The notes below the pieces were generated by a model that was not told where the DNA came from, did not search any database, and worked only from the letters and a program-made list of their open reading frames with translations. A DNA stretch of 64,000 nucleotides, from assembly GCF_900291975.1 (NCBI RefSeq), contig NZ_OMPN01000001.1, positions 992,001 to 1,056,000 of the forward strand, written 5' to 3'. The DNA is from Agathobaculum massiliense. GTDB taxonomy: Bacteria; Bacillota; Clostridia; Oscillospirales; Butyricicoccaceae. Of the stretch, positions 1 to 7,139 are shown in pieces; position 1 is the stretch's first letter, and every line of letters begins with the position of its first letter. The translations under genes and the position numbers were made by a program.

Positions 1-747
1 GTTTTTAGACCAGGTACTTACTTTATTACTTCGCTTGATAATATTTTGGAAAACCAAGTTATCTTCTTTATGTTGCTTGTACAGTTCTTCCAGGTTTGAT
101 TTTATCGTTGCGCTGTCCGTATCAACTAAATAAGGAACAAAACCGATCATATCTAGTCCAGGGTTAAACTGTTCTTGTAAATCAATCAAATAGGAAATAT
201 AGTTTTGAATGTTGTTTGTACTTTCTTCTTCTGCTTGTAAAGGGATCATAACGTAATCACTTGCCACGATTGCATTATTTGTATAAACGCTTGGCGTTGG
301 TACAGTATCAATAATAATGAGATCATAGTCACTTTTTAAAGGTGCTAAAAGAGTAGCAAGCAATCTACTTTCATTTTCAAAAGTCCATGAGCGAGTTAAT
401 TTTGGCAGTAACATCAAATCAAACGTGCCAGGGATCAAGTCTAAATTATCAGTCAAATGAACAATAGAAGAAGCCAAGTTTCCATTTTTCAGTCCTTCAT
501 AAAAATTAACACGTGGCAATTCTACCTTAAATGTTTTTGCTAAGTCTTTTGTCAATGTTGCTTGTAAGTCCTTATCGATCATTAAAACTTTTAAATTAAA
601 TTTGTCTGTCAAGTAAGCAAACATAGTCGATAATTTTGACTTTCCAACACCACCTTTAAAATAATTGTTTAAGATAACAATCGCTTCATTTTTACTGTTT
701 AAAATACGTCTTAATTCTTCAAGTATTTTGAGTTCTTCCTTCTCCAT
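1..747 (-). CDS. ParA-type partition ATPase (delta family), partial
   Basis: Partial gene running off the left edge of the window; 249 codons are visible from the ATG at 747. It has a deviant Walker A near residue 33 (NYFKGGVGKSKLS) and the ParA hydrophobic strand ending in DTVPTPSVYTNNA. Family members are ATPases that segregate plasmids together with a DNA-bound partner. The omega-type heptad array directly upstream identifies it as a delta-like protein of the Inc18/pSM19035 plasmid family. The low GC and its place beside erm(B) indicate plasmid DNA captured by the chromosomal element. The partner omega gene is not in the window. Confidence 0.85.
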   Translation of the reverse strand, partial: MEKEELKILEELRRILNSKNEAIVILNNYFKGGVGKSKLSTMFAYLTDKFNLKVLMIDKDLQATLTKDLAKTFKVELPRVNFYEGLKNGNLASSIVHLTDNLDLIPGTFDLMLLPKLTRSWTFENESRLLATLLAPLKSDYDLIIIDTVPTPSVYTNNAIVASDYVMIPLQAEEESTNNIQNYISYLIDLQEQFNPGLDMIGFVPYLVDTDSATIKSNLEELYKQHKEDNLVFQNIIKRSNKVSTWSKN

Positions 748-793
748 AACTACGCCCCATTCTTTTTTTGTATAGTAATATTGTATCATTAGG

Positions 794-856
794 AATCACA
801 AATCACAAGTGATTTGTGATTAATCACTTGTGATTTGTGATAAGTGATTTGTGATT
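794..856. promoter_or_regulatory. Nine contiguous omega-repressor heptads (parS-like) upstream of delta
   Basis: Exactly 63 bp can be read as nine unspaced 7-mers of the form WATCACW or its complement: AATCACA, AATCACA, AGTGATT, TGTGATT, AATCACT, TGTGATT, TGTGATA, AGTGATT, TGTGATT. The omega protein of pSM19035-type plasmids binds such heptads, both to repress the delta promoter and as a centromere. The array lies upstream of the ParA start at 747, as expected. Confidence 0.85.
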
Positions 857-863
857 AATATAT

Positions 864-887
864 AAAAGCCCTCTTTAAAGGGCTTTT
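864..887 (-). terminator. Rho-independent terminator after the topoisomerase remnant
   Basis: Inverted repeat AAAAGCCCT / AGGGCTTTT with a 6-nt loop. It is A/T-flanked on both sides and could act in both directions. It sits just beyond the stop codon of the topoisomerase fragment (892-894, minus strand). Confidence 0.7.
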
Positions 888-891
888 ATGC

Positions 892-1147
892 TTATTTTGA
901 AAAAGAGATAAAATCAATATATCCCTTTTCTCCGATTTTTACAACGGCATTGTAGGACTTTCTATCTTTCGTTTTGATTCCTTTTACCAGGGTTTCTTTT
1001 CCCTCTAGTAATTCTTTTACATTTGTTTTGGTGAGTTTTTTCTTTCTAAAATGTTCAGCTAAAGTGAAGGTACATTCAGGATAATTTGAACAACCATAAA
1101 ACGATTTTTTTAATACAATATTGTTGCCACACTTAGGACATTTTCCT
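892..1147 (-). pseudogene. Topoisomerase III (top-beta type) C-terminal remnant
   Basis: The minus strand reads about 85 codons with no start: a zinc-ribbon half (KCPKCGNNIVLKKSFYGC, then CTF) followed by a lysine-rich tail ending GYIDFISFSK and a stop at 892. This matches the C-terminal zinc domain of plasmid type IA topoisomerases found beside erm(B) in Inc18 plasmids. Roughly the first 600 residues are missing, and the sequence changes abruptly near 1147, so it is a non-functional leftover of a recombination event. Confidence 0.7.
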
Positions 1148-1185
1148 ACAAGGGGTCCCGAGCGCTTAGTGGGAATTTGTACCCC

Positions 1186-1317
1186 TTATCGATACAAATT
1201 CCCCGTAGGCGCTAGGGACCTCTTTAGCTCCTTGGAAGCTGTCAGTAGTATACCTAATAATTTATCTACATTCCCTTTAGTAACGTGTAACTTTCCAAAT
1301 TTACAAAAGCGACTCAT
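1186..1317 (-). CDS. Small ORF directly downstream of erm(B)
   Basis: A 43-residue ORF beginning MSRFCKFGKLHVTKG, with a strong Shine-Dalgarno (GGGAGGAAATAATTCT before ATG). It starts 4 bp after the erm(B) stop and is probably cotranscribed with it. The same small ORF commonly accompanies erm(B) on Gram-positive plasmids. It has no known function and no membrane or catalytic motif. The 3' end runs into the rearranged sequence near 1150-1186. Confidence 0.55.
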   Translation of the reverse strand: MSRFCKFGKLHVTKGNVDKLLGILLTASKELKRSLAPTGNLYR

Positions 1318-1321
1318 AGAA

Positions 1322-2059
1322 TTATTTCCTCCCGTTAAATAATAGATAACTATTAAAAATAGACAATACTTGCTCATAAGTAACGGTACTTAAATTGTTT
1401 ACTTTGGCGTGTTTCATTGCTTGATGAAACTGATTTTTAGTAAACAGTTGACGATATTCTCGATTGACCCATTTTGAAACAAAGTACGTATATAGCTTCC
1501 AATATTTATCTGGAACATCTGTGGTATGGCGGGTAAGTTTTATTAAGACACTGTTTACTTTTGGTTTAGGATGAAAGCATTCCGCTGGCAGCTTAAGCAA
1601 TTGCTGAATCGAGACTTGAGTGTGCAAGAGCAACCCTAGTGTTCGGTGAATATCCAAGGTACGCTTGTAGAATCCTTCTTCAACAATCAGATAGATGTCA
1701 GACGCATGGCTTTCAAAAACCACTTTTTTAATAATTTGTGTGCTTAAATGGTAAGGAATACTCCCAACAATTTTATACCTCTGTTTGTTAGGGAATTGAA
1801 ACTGTAGAATATCTTGGTGAATTAAAGTGACACGAGTATTCAGTTTTAATTTTTCTGACGATAAGTTGAATAGATGACTGTCTAATTCAATAGACGTTAC
1901 CTGTTTACTTATTTTAGCCAGTTTCGTCGTTAAATGCCCTTTACCTGTTCCAATTTCGTAAACGGTATCGGTTTCTTTTAAATTCAATTGTTTTATTATT
2001 TGGTTGAGTACTTTTTCACTCGTTAAAAAGTTTTGAGAATATTTTATATTTTTGTTCAT
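1322..2059 (-). CDS. erm(B): 23S rRNA (adenine-N6)-dimethyltransferase Erm(B)
   Basis: Full-length 245-residue Erm(B). It dimethylates A2058 of 23S rRNA in the ribosome peptide exit tunnel, giving macrolide, lincosamide and streptogramin B resistance. Visible motifs are the SAM-binding [11 protein letters not shown] (residues 35-45), the acidic IELD (57-60), and the catalytic motif [11 protein letters not shown] (about 99-107). The sequence matches the classic plasmid/Tn917 type closely. The start is supported by AAGGAGTGATTAC before the ATG. Its low GC contrasts sharply with the chromosome, as expected for acquired resistance. Confidence 0.97.
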
Positions 2060-2166
2060 GTAATCACTCCTTCTTAATTACAAATTTTTAGCATCTAATT
2101 TAACTTCAATTCCTATTATACAAAATTTTAAGATACTGCACTATCAACACACTCTTAAGTTTGCTT
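2060..2166 (-). promoter_or_regulatory. erm(B) upstream region lacking the attenuator leader peptide
   Basis: About 107 bp separate erm(B) from the next gene. Inducible erm(B) alleles carry a 27-codon ErmBL leader and paired stem-loops here; neither is present. Instead there is a TATAAT box (plus-strand 2115-2120) and a TTGATA-like element (2142-2147) with a long 21-bp spacing, then the Shine-Dalgarno. This suggests constitutive expression, although promoter strength cannot be judged by eye. Confidence 0.6.
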
Positions 2167-2484
2167 CTAAGTCTTATTTCCATAACTTCTTTCATTTGGG
2201 AATAATTCAAGCTGGCGAATCATATAATGTGTACTTGGAATGTAATCAAAATAAAACAATAGTGCTAGATATAAACTCCATGGAATTGGGCGTGTCCGAT
2301 TTTCGTAGGCACTATAAGTTTGTCGTGAAATACCAACAGCCGAAGCAATTTCTTCTTGTGATGCACCAACTTTTCCTCTGAGTGCGGGTAACTCAATCGC
2401 CAATTGAGTGGCCAAGTTCTCTTTCTCATCTTTACTAAAATTCCAAAACTGCTTATAAGCATCTCGCCCTACAAATTGAATCAA
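2167..2484 (-). CDS. XRE-family HTH regulator
   Basis: A 105-residue protein with an HTH-XRE domain at about residues 30-85: LRGKVGASQEEIASAVGIS followed by RQTYSAYENRTRPIPWS. The TTG at 2484 is chosen because GGAGGAGATTTA precedes it. Longer reading frames extend through a terminator and a 25-bp repeat, which is unlikely coding sequence. It lies between erm(B) and the integrase on the same strand and probably regulates a mobile module. Its target is unknown. Confidence 0.65.
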   Translation of the reverse strand: MIQFVGRDAYKQFWNFSKDEKENLATQLAIELPALRGKVGASQEEIASAVGISRQTYSAYENRTRPIPWSLYLALLFYFDYIPSTHYMIRQLELFPNERSYGNKT

Positions 2485-2508
2485 TAAATCTCCTCCTGGG
2501 TATACTCT

Positions 2509-2533
2509 TTCGTAGAGTACATTACTCCACGAA
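2509..2533 (-). repeat. 25-bp near-palindromic repeat, left copy flanking the integrase
   Basis: The minus strand reads TTCGTGGAGTA, ATG, TACTCTACGAA: two 11-bp arms with one mismatch around a 3-bp spacer. An exact copy in opposite orientation lies at 3895-3919, on the other side of the integrase gene. The arm-spacer layout resembles a tyrosine-recombinase core site, but it could also be a hairpin. Confidence 0.7.
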
Positions 2534-2534
2534 A

Positions 2535-2582
2535 AAACACCGCCAAACACTGAAAACTCAGCATTATTTGACGGTGTTGACA
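2535..2582 (-). terminator. Terminator of the first integrase gene
   Basis: On the minus strand, immediately after the integrase stop, a long stem pairs ACACCGTCAAA with TTTGGCGGTGT and an inner GCTGA/TTCAG segment, then runs into TTTTTT. It separates the integrase transcript from the following XRE gene. Confidence 0.75.
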
Positions 2583-2584
2583 AT

Positions 2585-3721
2585 TTATTTGACGGCTAAT
2601 AAATCAGAAAGCCGTTGCATATTTTCTCTTTTTAAATCCATGGATGGGTGTACATAGCGATTCATTGTAATATTCACGCTGGCATGACCCAATATTTCGC
2701 TGAGACTTTTTACATCGAATCCAAGCTCTATGCACCTTGTAGCAAATGTATGACGTAACGAGTGATAATTTGCGGAGGTGATTCCGCTGTTTTTCAATAC
2801 CTTCTTAAAATGATTTTGCATGGTTCTTGGTTCTAATGGATTCTGATCGCTATTGGTTAGGATGTAGCCAGTAGAAGAAGCTTTGTGTGCTGTAAGAATA
2901 GTCATTAAGCCATGGGGTACTGGAATAGTACGGATGGAGCAAGCACTTTTTGGTGTGGTAACAACAATCCTTGTCTTGTATTCACTGTTGGTTCTATCTT
3001 GGATTCTCTGGAGCGTTTGATGCACGTGGATTGTGTAATCTGAGAATGAAACATCTTCCCATCGTAACGCACAAATTTCACCTACTCTGAGACCAGTGAA
3101 TAAACATACTAATATACCAATATTGCAGGAATCAAGATTAGAATACAAGTATTGGCATAATTTTTCCTGTTCAGCACGACTCAAAACTCTCATTTCCTTC
3201 GTTTGACGTTTTATCTGTATAGATCGTGCGTCACAAGAAATGGCTTTCCCGTTTCGGGTGGCAAATTGTAAGACATTTCGAATTAGAGATAAAATATCTG
3301 AAACAGTTTTAGAGGAAAGTCCATTCTCCTTTAATCCACCAGAAACAAGGAAAAAATTACACTGCGTTTCAATAAACTCGTGTGTTATATCACGCAATTG
3401 TTTGCTTCCGAACACAGGAAGTATATACGAGCTGAGAAGATTCCTATATTTGTTGCTTGTAGATTCCTTCACTTTAGGACATATAGCTTGAAACCATTCC
3501 ATAGCAACCTGTTCAAATTGATCTGAGCTAATTTCTGGATCGACAGTGACAGAATTACTCGTGCACGAACTTTGACTGATAAGTTTTGCCTTGACTTCTC
3601 GATATGACTTTGCATAAACATAACCGTAATTGGCTTTGCCTGTAGAAGATCGGGACTTAATGTATCTTCCTTCCCATCTGCCGTCTTTCCTTTTGTAAAT
3701 ATTTTCTCCTTTTCGTGCCAT
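2585..3721 (-). CDS. Tyrosine site-specific integrase (first element)
   Basis: A 378-residue phage/ICE-type integrase. An N-terminal AP2-like arm-binding region (NIYKRKDGRWEGRYIKS) is followed by a SAM-like core-binding domain and a C-terminal catalytic domain. Catalytic residues are visible in TGLRVGEICALRW (Arg I), YHSLRHTFATR (HxxR), LGHASVNIT (His) and NRYVHP (Tyr). The ATG at 3721 has GGAGGTGTACCTT upstream. It is distinct from the integrase at 9028-10401, so two elements appear nested. Its position beside the erm(B) block suggests it mobilised, or once mobilised, that block. Confidence 0.92.
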   Translation of the reverse strand: MARKGENIYKRKDGRWEGRYIKSRSSTGKANYGYVYAKSYREVKAKLISQSSCTSNSVTVDPEISSDQFEQVAMEWFQAICPKVKESTSNKYRNLLSSYILPVFGSKQLRDITHEFIETQCNFFLVSGGLKENGLSSKTVSDILSLIRNVLQFATRNGKAISCDARSIQIKRQTKEMRVLSRAEQEKLCQYLYSNLDSCNIGILVCLFTGLRVGEICALRWEDVSFSDYTIHVHQTLQRIQDRTNSEYKTRIVVTTPKSACSIRTIPVPHGLMTILTAHKASSTGYILTNSDQNPLEPRTMQNHFKKVLKNSGITSANYHSLRHTFATRCIELGFDVKSLSEILGHASVNITMNRYVHPSMDLKRENMQRLSDLLAVK

Positions 3722-3894
3722 AAGGTACACCTCCTTCAATATGACTATAATTCTGACGGCAAATTGTGACTTTGGAACTTTCTAAGATGGATTTTTGTGC
3801 AAAACCTCGTGTTTTATGTCCCTAACATATTGACAAACAGTGCGACAATTTGTAAAATAAAGATATAAACTAAAAAAAACAGAGAAGAATGCGA

Positions 3895-3919
3895 TTCGTG
3901 GAGTAATGTACTCTACGAA
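3895..3919 (+). repeat. 25-bp near-palindromic repeat, right copy flanking the integrase
   Basis: Exact inverted copy of 2509-2533, here followed by TTTTTTATTTT, so on the plus strand it also has the form of a terminator hairpin. The 3722-3894 stretch between it and the integrase start holds the presumed integrase promoter. I see no other gene there. Confidence 0.7.
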
Positions 3920-3931
3920 TTTTTTATTTTA

Positions 3932-3976
3932 AAGAACCTCAAGATAGCTCATATTGTCGTCTTGGGGTTCTTTTCA
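3932..3976 (+). terminator. Hairpin upstream of the XRE gene (terminator or attenuator)
   Basis: AAGAACCTCAAGA pairs with TCTTGGGGTTCTT (one G-T pair) and is followed by TTTTCATT. No complete gene ends here on either strand, so it may attenuate transcription entering the XRE gene or mark the boundary between the two nested elements. Confidence 0.55.
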
Positions 3977-4103
3977 TTCTATCATTTAATGCAATCTGCC
4001 TATAAAATTTTATCATATTGCATTTATAAATGCAACTTGCACCCGATGTTGGTTGTTGAGATTTTTGGTACATTTTATAATGTATAGCAGAATCATACAC
4101 AGC

Positions 4104-4481
4104 ATGGAGGTGATTGAAACGCAACCGGAAATTGATTACGTTAAGATTGGTCAGCGCATTAGAGCTGCCCGACTGGAAAAGGGTTATAGTCAGGCTGATT
4201 TGGGTGCGTTGGTTGGTTGCTCGAACAATCATATGAGCCATGTTGAAGTTGGACAGACGAAAGTTTCTTTGGCAATGCTTCTAAAACTGGCATTCGTCTT
4301 GGAAAAGAACTTTGACTATTTTTTACTGGATACCCCATATGCAAAATGCGACAGCATCATTGATAATGAGATTGCTGCAAAACTGAAAAAGTGTAATGTA
4401 ACAACATTGATAACCGTAGGAAAGTTGATTGATGTCTTGATTGACCAGCAAGAGATGATAAAAAAAGCGGAGCTTGATTGA
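4104..4481 (+). CDS. XRE-family transcriptional regulator
   Basis: About 125 residues with a classic N-terminal HTH: IGQRIRAARLEKGYSQADL, then the recognition segment GCSNNHMSHVEVGQ, residues about 10-65. The C-terminal half is helical with no recognised domain. The ATG at 4104 contains the GGAGGTGATT sequence itself, so the true start may be slightly downstream or use a rare codon. The next genes are convergent and a strong terminator follows. Confidence 0.75.
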   Translation: MEVIETQPEIDYVKIGQRIRAARLEKGYSQADLGALVGCSNNHMSHVEVGQTKVSLAMLLKLAFVLEKNFDYFLLDTPYAKCDSIIDNEIAAKLKKCNVTTLITVGKLIDVLIDQQEMIKKAELD

Positions 4482-4487
4482 TATAAT

Positions 4488-4540
4488 GAAAAAGAAGCCC
4501 ATTGACGGTACAGAGTGAACTGCTATGGGGTTCTTTTTTG
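4488..4540 (+). terminator. Terminator of the XRE gene
   Basis: AAGAAGCCCAT pairs with ATGGGGTTCTT across a loop of about 22 nt and is followed by TTTTTT. It starts just after the XRE stop codon. Confidence 0.7.
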
Positions 4541-4567
4541 CAGCACAATATACTGATTCTTTAAGAA

Positions 4568-4622
4568 GCAAAAAGTCCACCAGTCATGATGCACTACGCA
4601 TCGTACTGGTGGACTTTTTCTG
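4568..4622 (-). terminator. Bidirectional terminator after the ImmA-like gene
   Basis: AAAAAGTCCACCAGT pairs exactly with ACTGGTGGACTTTTT. The A-tract and T-tract on its two sides let it work in both directions, between the XRE gene and the convergent ImmA-like gene. Confidence 0.85.
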
Positions 4623-4643
4623 TAAAGATATAAAAATAGATAT

Positions 4644-5198
4644 TCATATATCGCCATAACCAATGTCGTTATCGTAGGCATGAAGATCTTCTTTCAGGAA
4701 ATCTGCTTTACGAATATACATCGAATTTACCAGCTCTCCTTTTTCGTGGAGCAGGCTGAATTTGTAGTCTAATAATGCTGCCGGTACATAGAGCATTTTA
4801 GCCGTTTCAAAAAATGTGTGTTCCGAAAGGCATTCCAGGACTTTCCCATCTTCTAACAGAAGCTCCGCCGCAAAGAAGTTTGCTTCATTTTCTTCGATTG
4901 ATCTATCATCAAAAACTTCCATTTCTTGAAAGCCGTGCATCATAGCGATTTTTGTATGCAGGACAGCGTGTCCTAATTCATGTGCGACTAATATACGCTC
5001 CAGGATACCGTTCACATTGTGATCTATCACGATATTCTTTTGTCTGGACTGGTAATAGAAGAAGCCCTTCAATTTCTTCTGTAAATCGTAATAGTGGATT
5101 TTGATACCTAACAGCTGACATAGCTCGTAAGGGTCTCTGGTGTGATATTTTCGCACAAGCTTATCGACAGTTTCAATGATATGCTCTGCCGTTTTCAT
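4644..5198 (-). CDS. ImmA/IrrE-family metallo-endopeptidase
   Basis: A 184-residue protein with the zinc-protease motif VAHELGHAVLH at about residues 73-83 and a downstream ENEANFFAAELLL segment that supplies the third ligand and is typical of the family. In ICEBs1-type elements, ImmA cleaves the ImmR repressor after DNA damage or a quorum signal and so releases excision genes. The start at 5198 follows GGAGGTGAAGCAA. It lies just downstream of, and in operon with, the XRE repressor at 5250-5699, the standard immR-immA arrangement. Confidence 0.85.
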   Translation of the reverse strand: MKTAEHIIETVDKLVRKYHTRDPYELCQLLGIKIHYYDLQKKLKGFFYYQSRQKNIVIDHNVNGILERILVAHELGHAVLHTKIAMMHGFQEMEVFDDRSIEENEANFFAAELLLEDGKVLECLSEHTFFETAKMLYVPAALLDYKFSLLHEKGELVNSMYIRKADFLKEDLHAYDNDIGYGDI

Positions 5199-5249
5199 TT
5201 GCTTCACCTCCGAATCGCACACAGAAAACATATTCTGTGCTTGAGGATT

Positions 5250-5699
5250 TTACTCTTTATCTTTATGCTTTCTGTATTTCTTCGGAGTGTACTTTTCCCG
5301 TGCTGTTTTCTTAGAGTCCATATAAACTGACATAATCGCCTGGAAGAATACATCTTTTGCGTCCTCGTCCAATTCTCCACCGGCAAACAGAGAATTTACA
5401 CGACCCAACACTTCCTGAGCTTCTTTTGCTCCTTTTGAACCGAAGTTTTCCTTTGCCTCTAAAATAAACATATCCTGATCTATATGGCTCTGGCTATCCG
5501 TTTCAGATTCGTCCAAAAGATAGGACACAGAGATATGCAGTGCTTCAGCAAGTTTTCTGATGTTGCTTTTTCTGGGGAGTGTTCCGAGCTGCTCATAGGT
5601 GTAAAGGGATCTTTCGGAAATGCCGGTCATCTGGGCAAGCTCCGTTTGAGATAGGTTCATAGCCAAACGAGCTTCTTTAATTTTTTCTCCAAATGTCAT
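5250..5699 (-). CDS. ImmR-like XRE repressor
   Basis: 149 residues. The N-terminal HTH (IKEARLAMNLSQTELAQMT, then ISERSLYTYEQ) spans residues 8-65. The acidic linker and C-terminal region are probably the oligomerisation and ImmA-recognition part. It is divergent from the sigma-like gene at 5986. The 280-bp gap contains both promoters and repeated TTCCGAT-type half sites, so it most likely represses both directions and is inactivated by the adjacent ImmA-like protease. That role is inferred from ICEBs1 and related elements. Confidence 0.8.
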   Translation of the reverse strand: MTFGEKIKEARLAMNLSQTELAQMTGISERSLYTYEQLGTLPRKSNIRKLAEALHISVSYLLDESETDSQSHIDQDMFILEAKENFGSKGAKEAQEVLGRVNSLFAGGELDEDAKDVFFQAIMSVYMDSKKTAREKYTPKKYRKHKDKE

Positions 5700-5731
5700 G
5701 GTAGTATCCTTCCTTTCAAAAAATATTTATT

Positions 5732-5890
5732 CGTAACTTCCGATTATTTGTTGACAAACTTCTGGAAAATGCTATAATAAGAATCATAACAGAAGTTTTA
5801 ATTCCACTTAATTATATATCGGAACTTTTATAAAGTCAAGAACTTCCGATTTCACTTCTGTTATTTTAATCAAATATCGGAAGTTATAGT
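5732..5890. promoter_or_regulatory. Divergent promoters and operator array of the ICE repressor
   Basis: Plus strand: TTGACA (5751-5756), 16 bp, TATAAT (5773-5778), reading toward the gene at 5986. Minus strand: TTGACT (plus-strand AGTCAA 5834-5839), 17 bp, TATAAT (plus-strand ATTATA 5811-5816), reading toward the repressor. Repeats of AACTTCCGAT or its complement occur near 5735, 5818, 5842 and 5877, with related AGAAGTT/ACTTCTG elements between. Several overlap the promoters, as expected for repressor operators. Confidence 0.75.
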
Positions 5891-5985
5891 CATTCTTGTC
5901 CCATGGTATTTGTTTCCCTTTAGCCAAGTGACAGGAGTTAGAAAGGAATTCTTATTTTATGGATTAGGCTGAAAGGAGATTCTGA

Positions 5986-6549
5986 ATGAGCAGATATAAT
6001 ACACAGGTATTAAGCAGTATTCGAATGCTTTGCCGGATGCAGAACATTGACGAGAAGGTTCTGTATGAAAGAGCAAAGCTGATTTTATCCATATATCGAG
6101 AGGTGTGCTGGTCTACCATTGATCGTGCGAATGATGTATGTGATACCCTTATTTGTACTTACGGTGACAGCTTAGATGGTGCATTGATTTATCTGGAGAA
6201 CTTTGCTCCGGATGAAGCGAGAGAACGATTTGAAGAACGCATTCGCAGCTTATTTGAGACAAAGTGGATCATTGAACTGGTAGATATGGCTATGTTGAAA
6301 ATCAGAGAATATCCAGATAAAGGCGCTCTGTACTGTGAGATTATCTCAAAGGCATATCTCAACCGCTTCAAGTACAGGGAATCAGAAATGCTGGAGGTTT
6401 TGAATATGGAACGCAGCACCTACTATGACCGAAAGAAAGAAGCGATACTGTTATTTGGTCTGTCACTTTGGGGAACAGCCATTCCTAAATTGAAAGATTT
6501 CCTGGAAAGTGCCCGGGAGGAAGAAGCATTGTGTTATTGTGAATGCTAA
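5986..6549 (+). CDS. Putative sigma-70 region 4-like / ArpU-type activator
   Basis: A 187-residue, mostly helical protein. The segment near residues 130-155 (YRESEMLEVLNMERSTYYDR) resembles the HTH of sigma region 4 or phage late-gene activators; no sigma region 2 is visible. The start has AAGGAGATTCTGA upstream. It is the first gene driven by the repressor-controlled rightward promoter, so it may switch on downstream mobility genes. Function is inferred from fold and position only. Confidence 0.5.
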   Translation: MSRYNTQVLSSIRMLCRMQNIDEKVLYERAKLILSIYREVCWSTIDRANDVCDTLICTYGDSLDGALIYLENFAPDEARERFEERIRSLFETKWIIELVDMAMLKIREYPDKGALYCEIISKAYLNRFKYRESEMLEVLNMERSTYYDRKKEAILLFGLSLWGTAIPKLKDFLESAREEEALCYCEC

Positions 6550-6553
6550 GACA

Positions 6554-6576
6554 GGATTTTAGTCCGACTAAAATCC
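6554..6576. repeat. Perfect 23-nt palindrome after the activator-like gene
   Basis: GGATTTTAGTC, one C, then GACTAAAATCC: perfect 11-bp arms beginning 5 bp after the stop codon. There is no T-tract, so it is not a standard terminator. It may be an RNA hairpin or a dimeric protein site. Confidence 0.5.
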
Positions 6577-6676
6577 GATGAAAATACGACGGTTCCCCTA
6601 CTGAAAGTCCGACTTGTCCAGTGTTAAAATGGCTATGCTGGGAGATAGCGGCATAAAATTGAATAGAGAGAGTTAC

Positions 6677-6712
6677 GCCTCGTGCCTGTAATGGGTACGG
6701 GGCTTTTTTTAT
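6677..6712 (+). terminator. Rho-independent terminator
   Basis: GCCTCGTGCC pairs imperfectly with GGGTACGGGGC and is followed by TTTTTTT. It ends the transcript of the activator-like gene. Together with the hairpin at 6751-6788, it fills most of the 6550-6901 gap. Confidence 0.65.
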
Positions 6713-6750
6713 ACCTGCCTATTTTCCCCCATAATTAACACAAAGGCATG

Positions 6751-6788
6751 AACGAGAGCTTGGAGTAATTTACTCCGGCTCTTTTTTT
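6751..6788 (+). terminator. Second hairpin terminator with GGAGTAA core
   Basis: GAGC, TTGGAGTAA, TTTACTCC, GGCTC form a stem followed by TTTTTTT. The GGAGTAAT/TACTC core resembles that of the 25-bp repeats flanking the first integrase, but the arms differ. Confidence 0.6.
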
Positions 6789-6901
6789 ATGCCTGCAAGG
6801 AGGACAGGCAGATGGCAAAGGGTATTGAGAATCGGGCACGATCTCCTCCCGCTGTTTTTGATTTTGCAACTTCACAAATTCAAAAACACGGAGGAACGAA
6901 A

Positions 6902-7117
6902 ATGTATTACGACTTGGTTGAAAGCGGAAAAAGAATTAAAGCCTTGAGAAAGGAACATGGGCTTACACAGGAACAGCTTGCGGAGCAGTTAGGTGTTGCC
7001 GCAAACACCATTGCACGAATTGAAACCGGCAACAGAGGTATCTCTATTGATTTGGCAATCGAACTGGTTGTGCGCTTTGAGACAACCCTTGATTACATAT
7101 TTTTAGGTCGTGAATAA
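6902..7117 (+). CDS. Small XRE-family regulator
   Basis: A 71-residue protein made almost wholly of one HTH-XRE domain: IKALRKEHGLTQEQLAEQL, GVAANTIARIETGNRG. The ATG at 6902 has GGAGGAACGAAA before it; a longer frame from 6812 lacks support. It lies between two terminators and the long spacer before the toxin gene. It is probably a local regulator or antitoxin-like DNA-binding protein of the ICE. Confidence 0.75.
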   Translation: MYYDLVESGKRIKALRKEHGLTQEQLAEQLGVAANTIARIETGNRGISIDLAIELVVRFETTLDYIFLGRE

Positions 7118-7139
7118 CCTCAAAACTATACCTACGAGG

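Noticed and set aside
794..856. Short-repeat block as a CRISPR array
   Set aside because: Contiguous 7-mers without spacers; matches omega heptads instead.
6812..6901. N-terminal extension of the small XRE gene
   Set aside because: The ATG at 6902 has a good ribosome site, and the extension encodes no part of the HTH fold.
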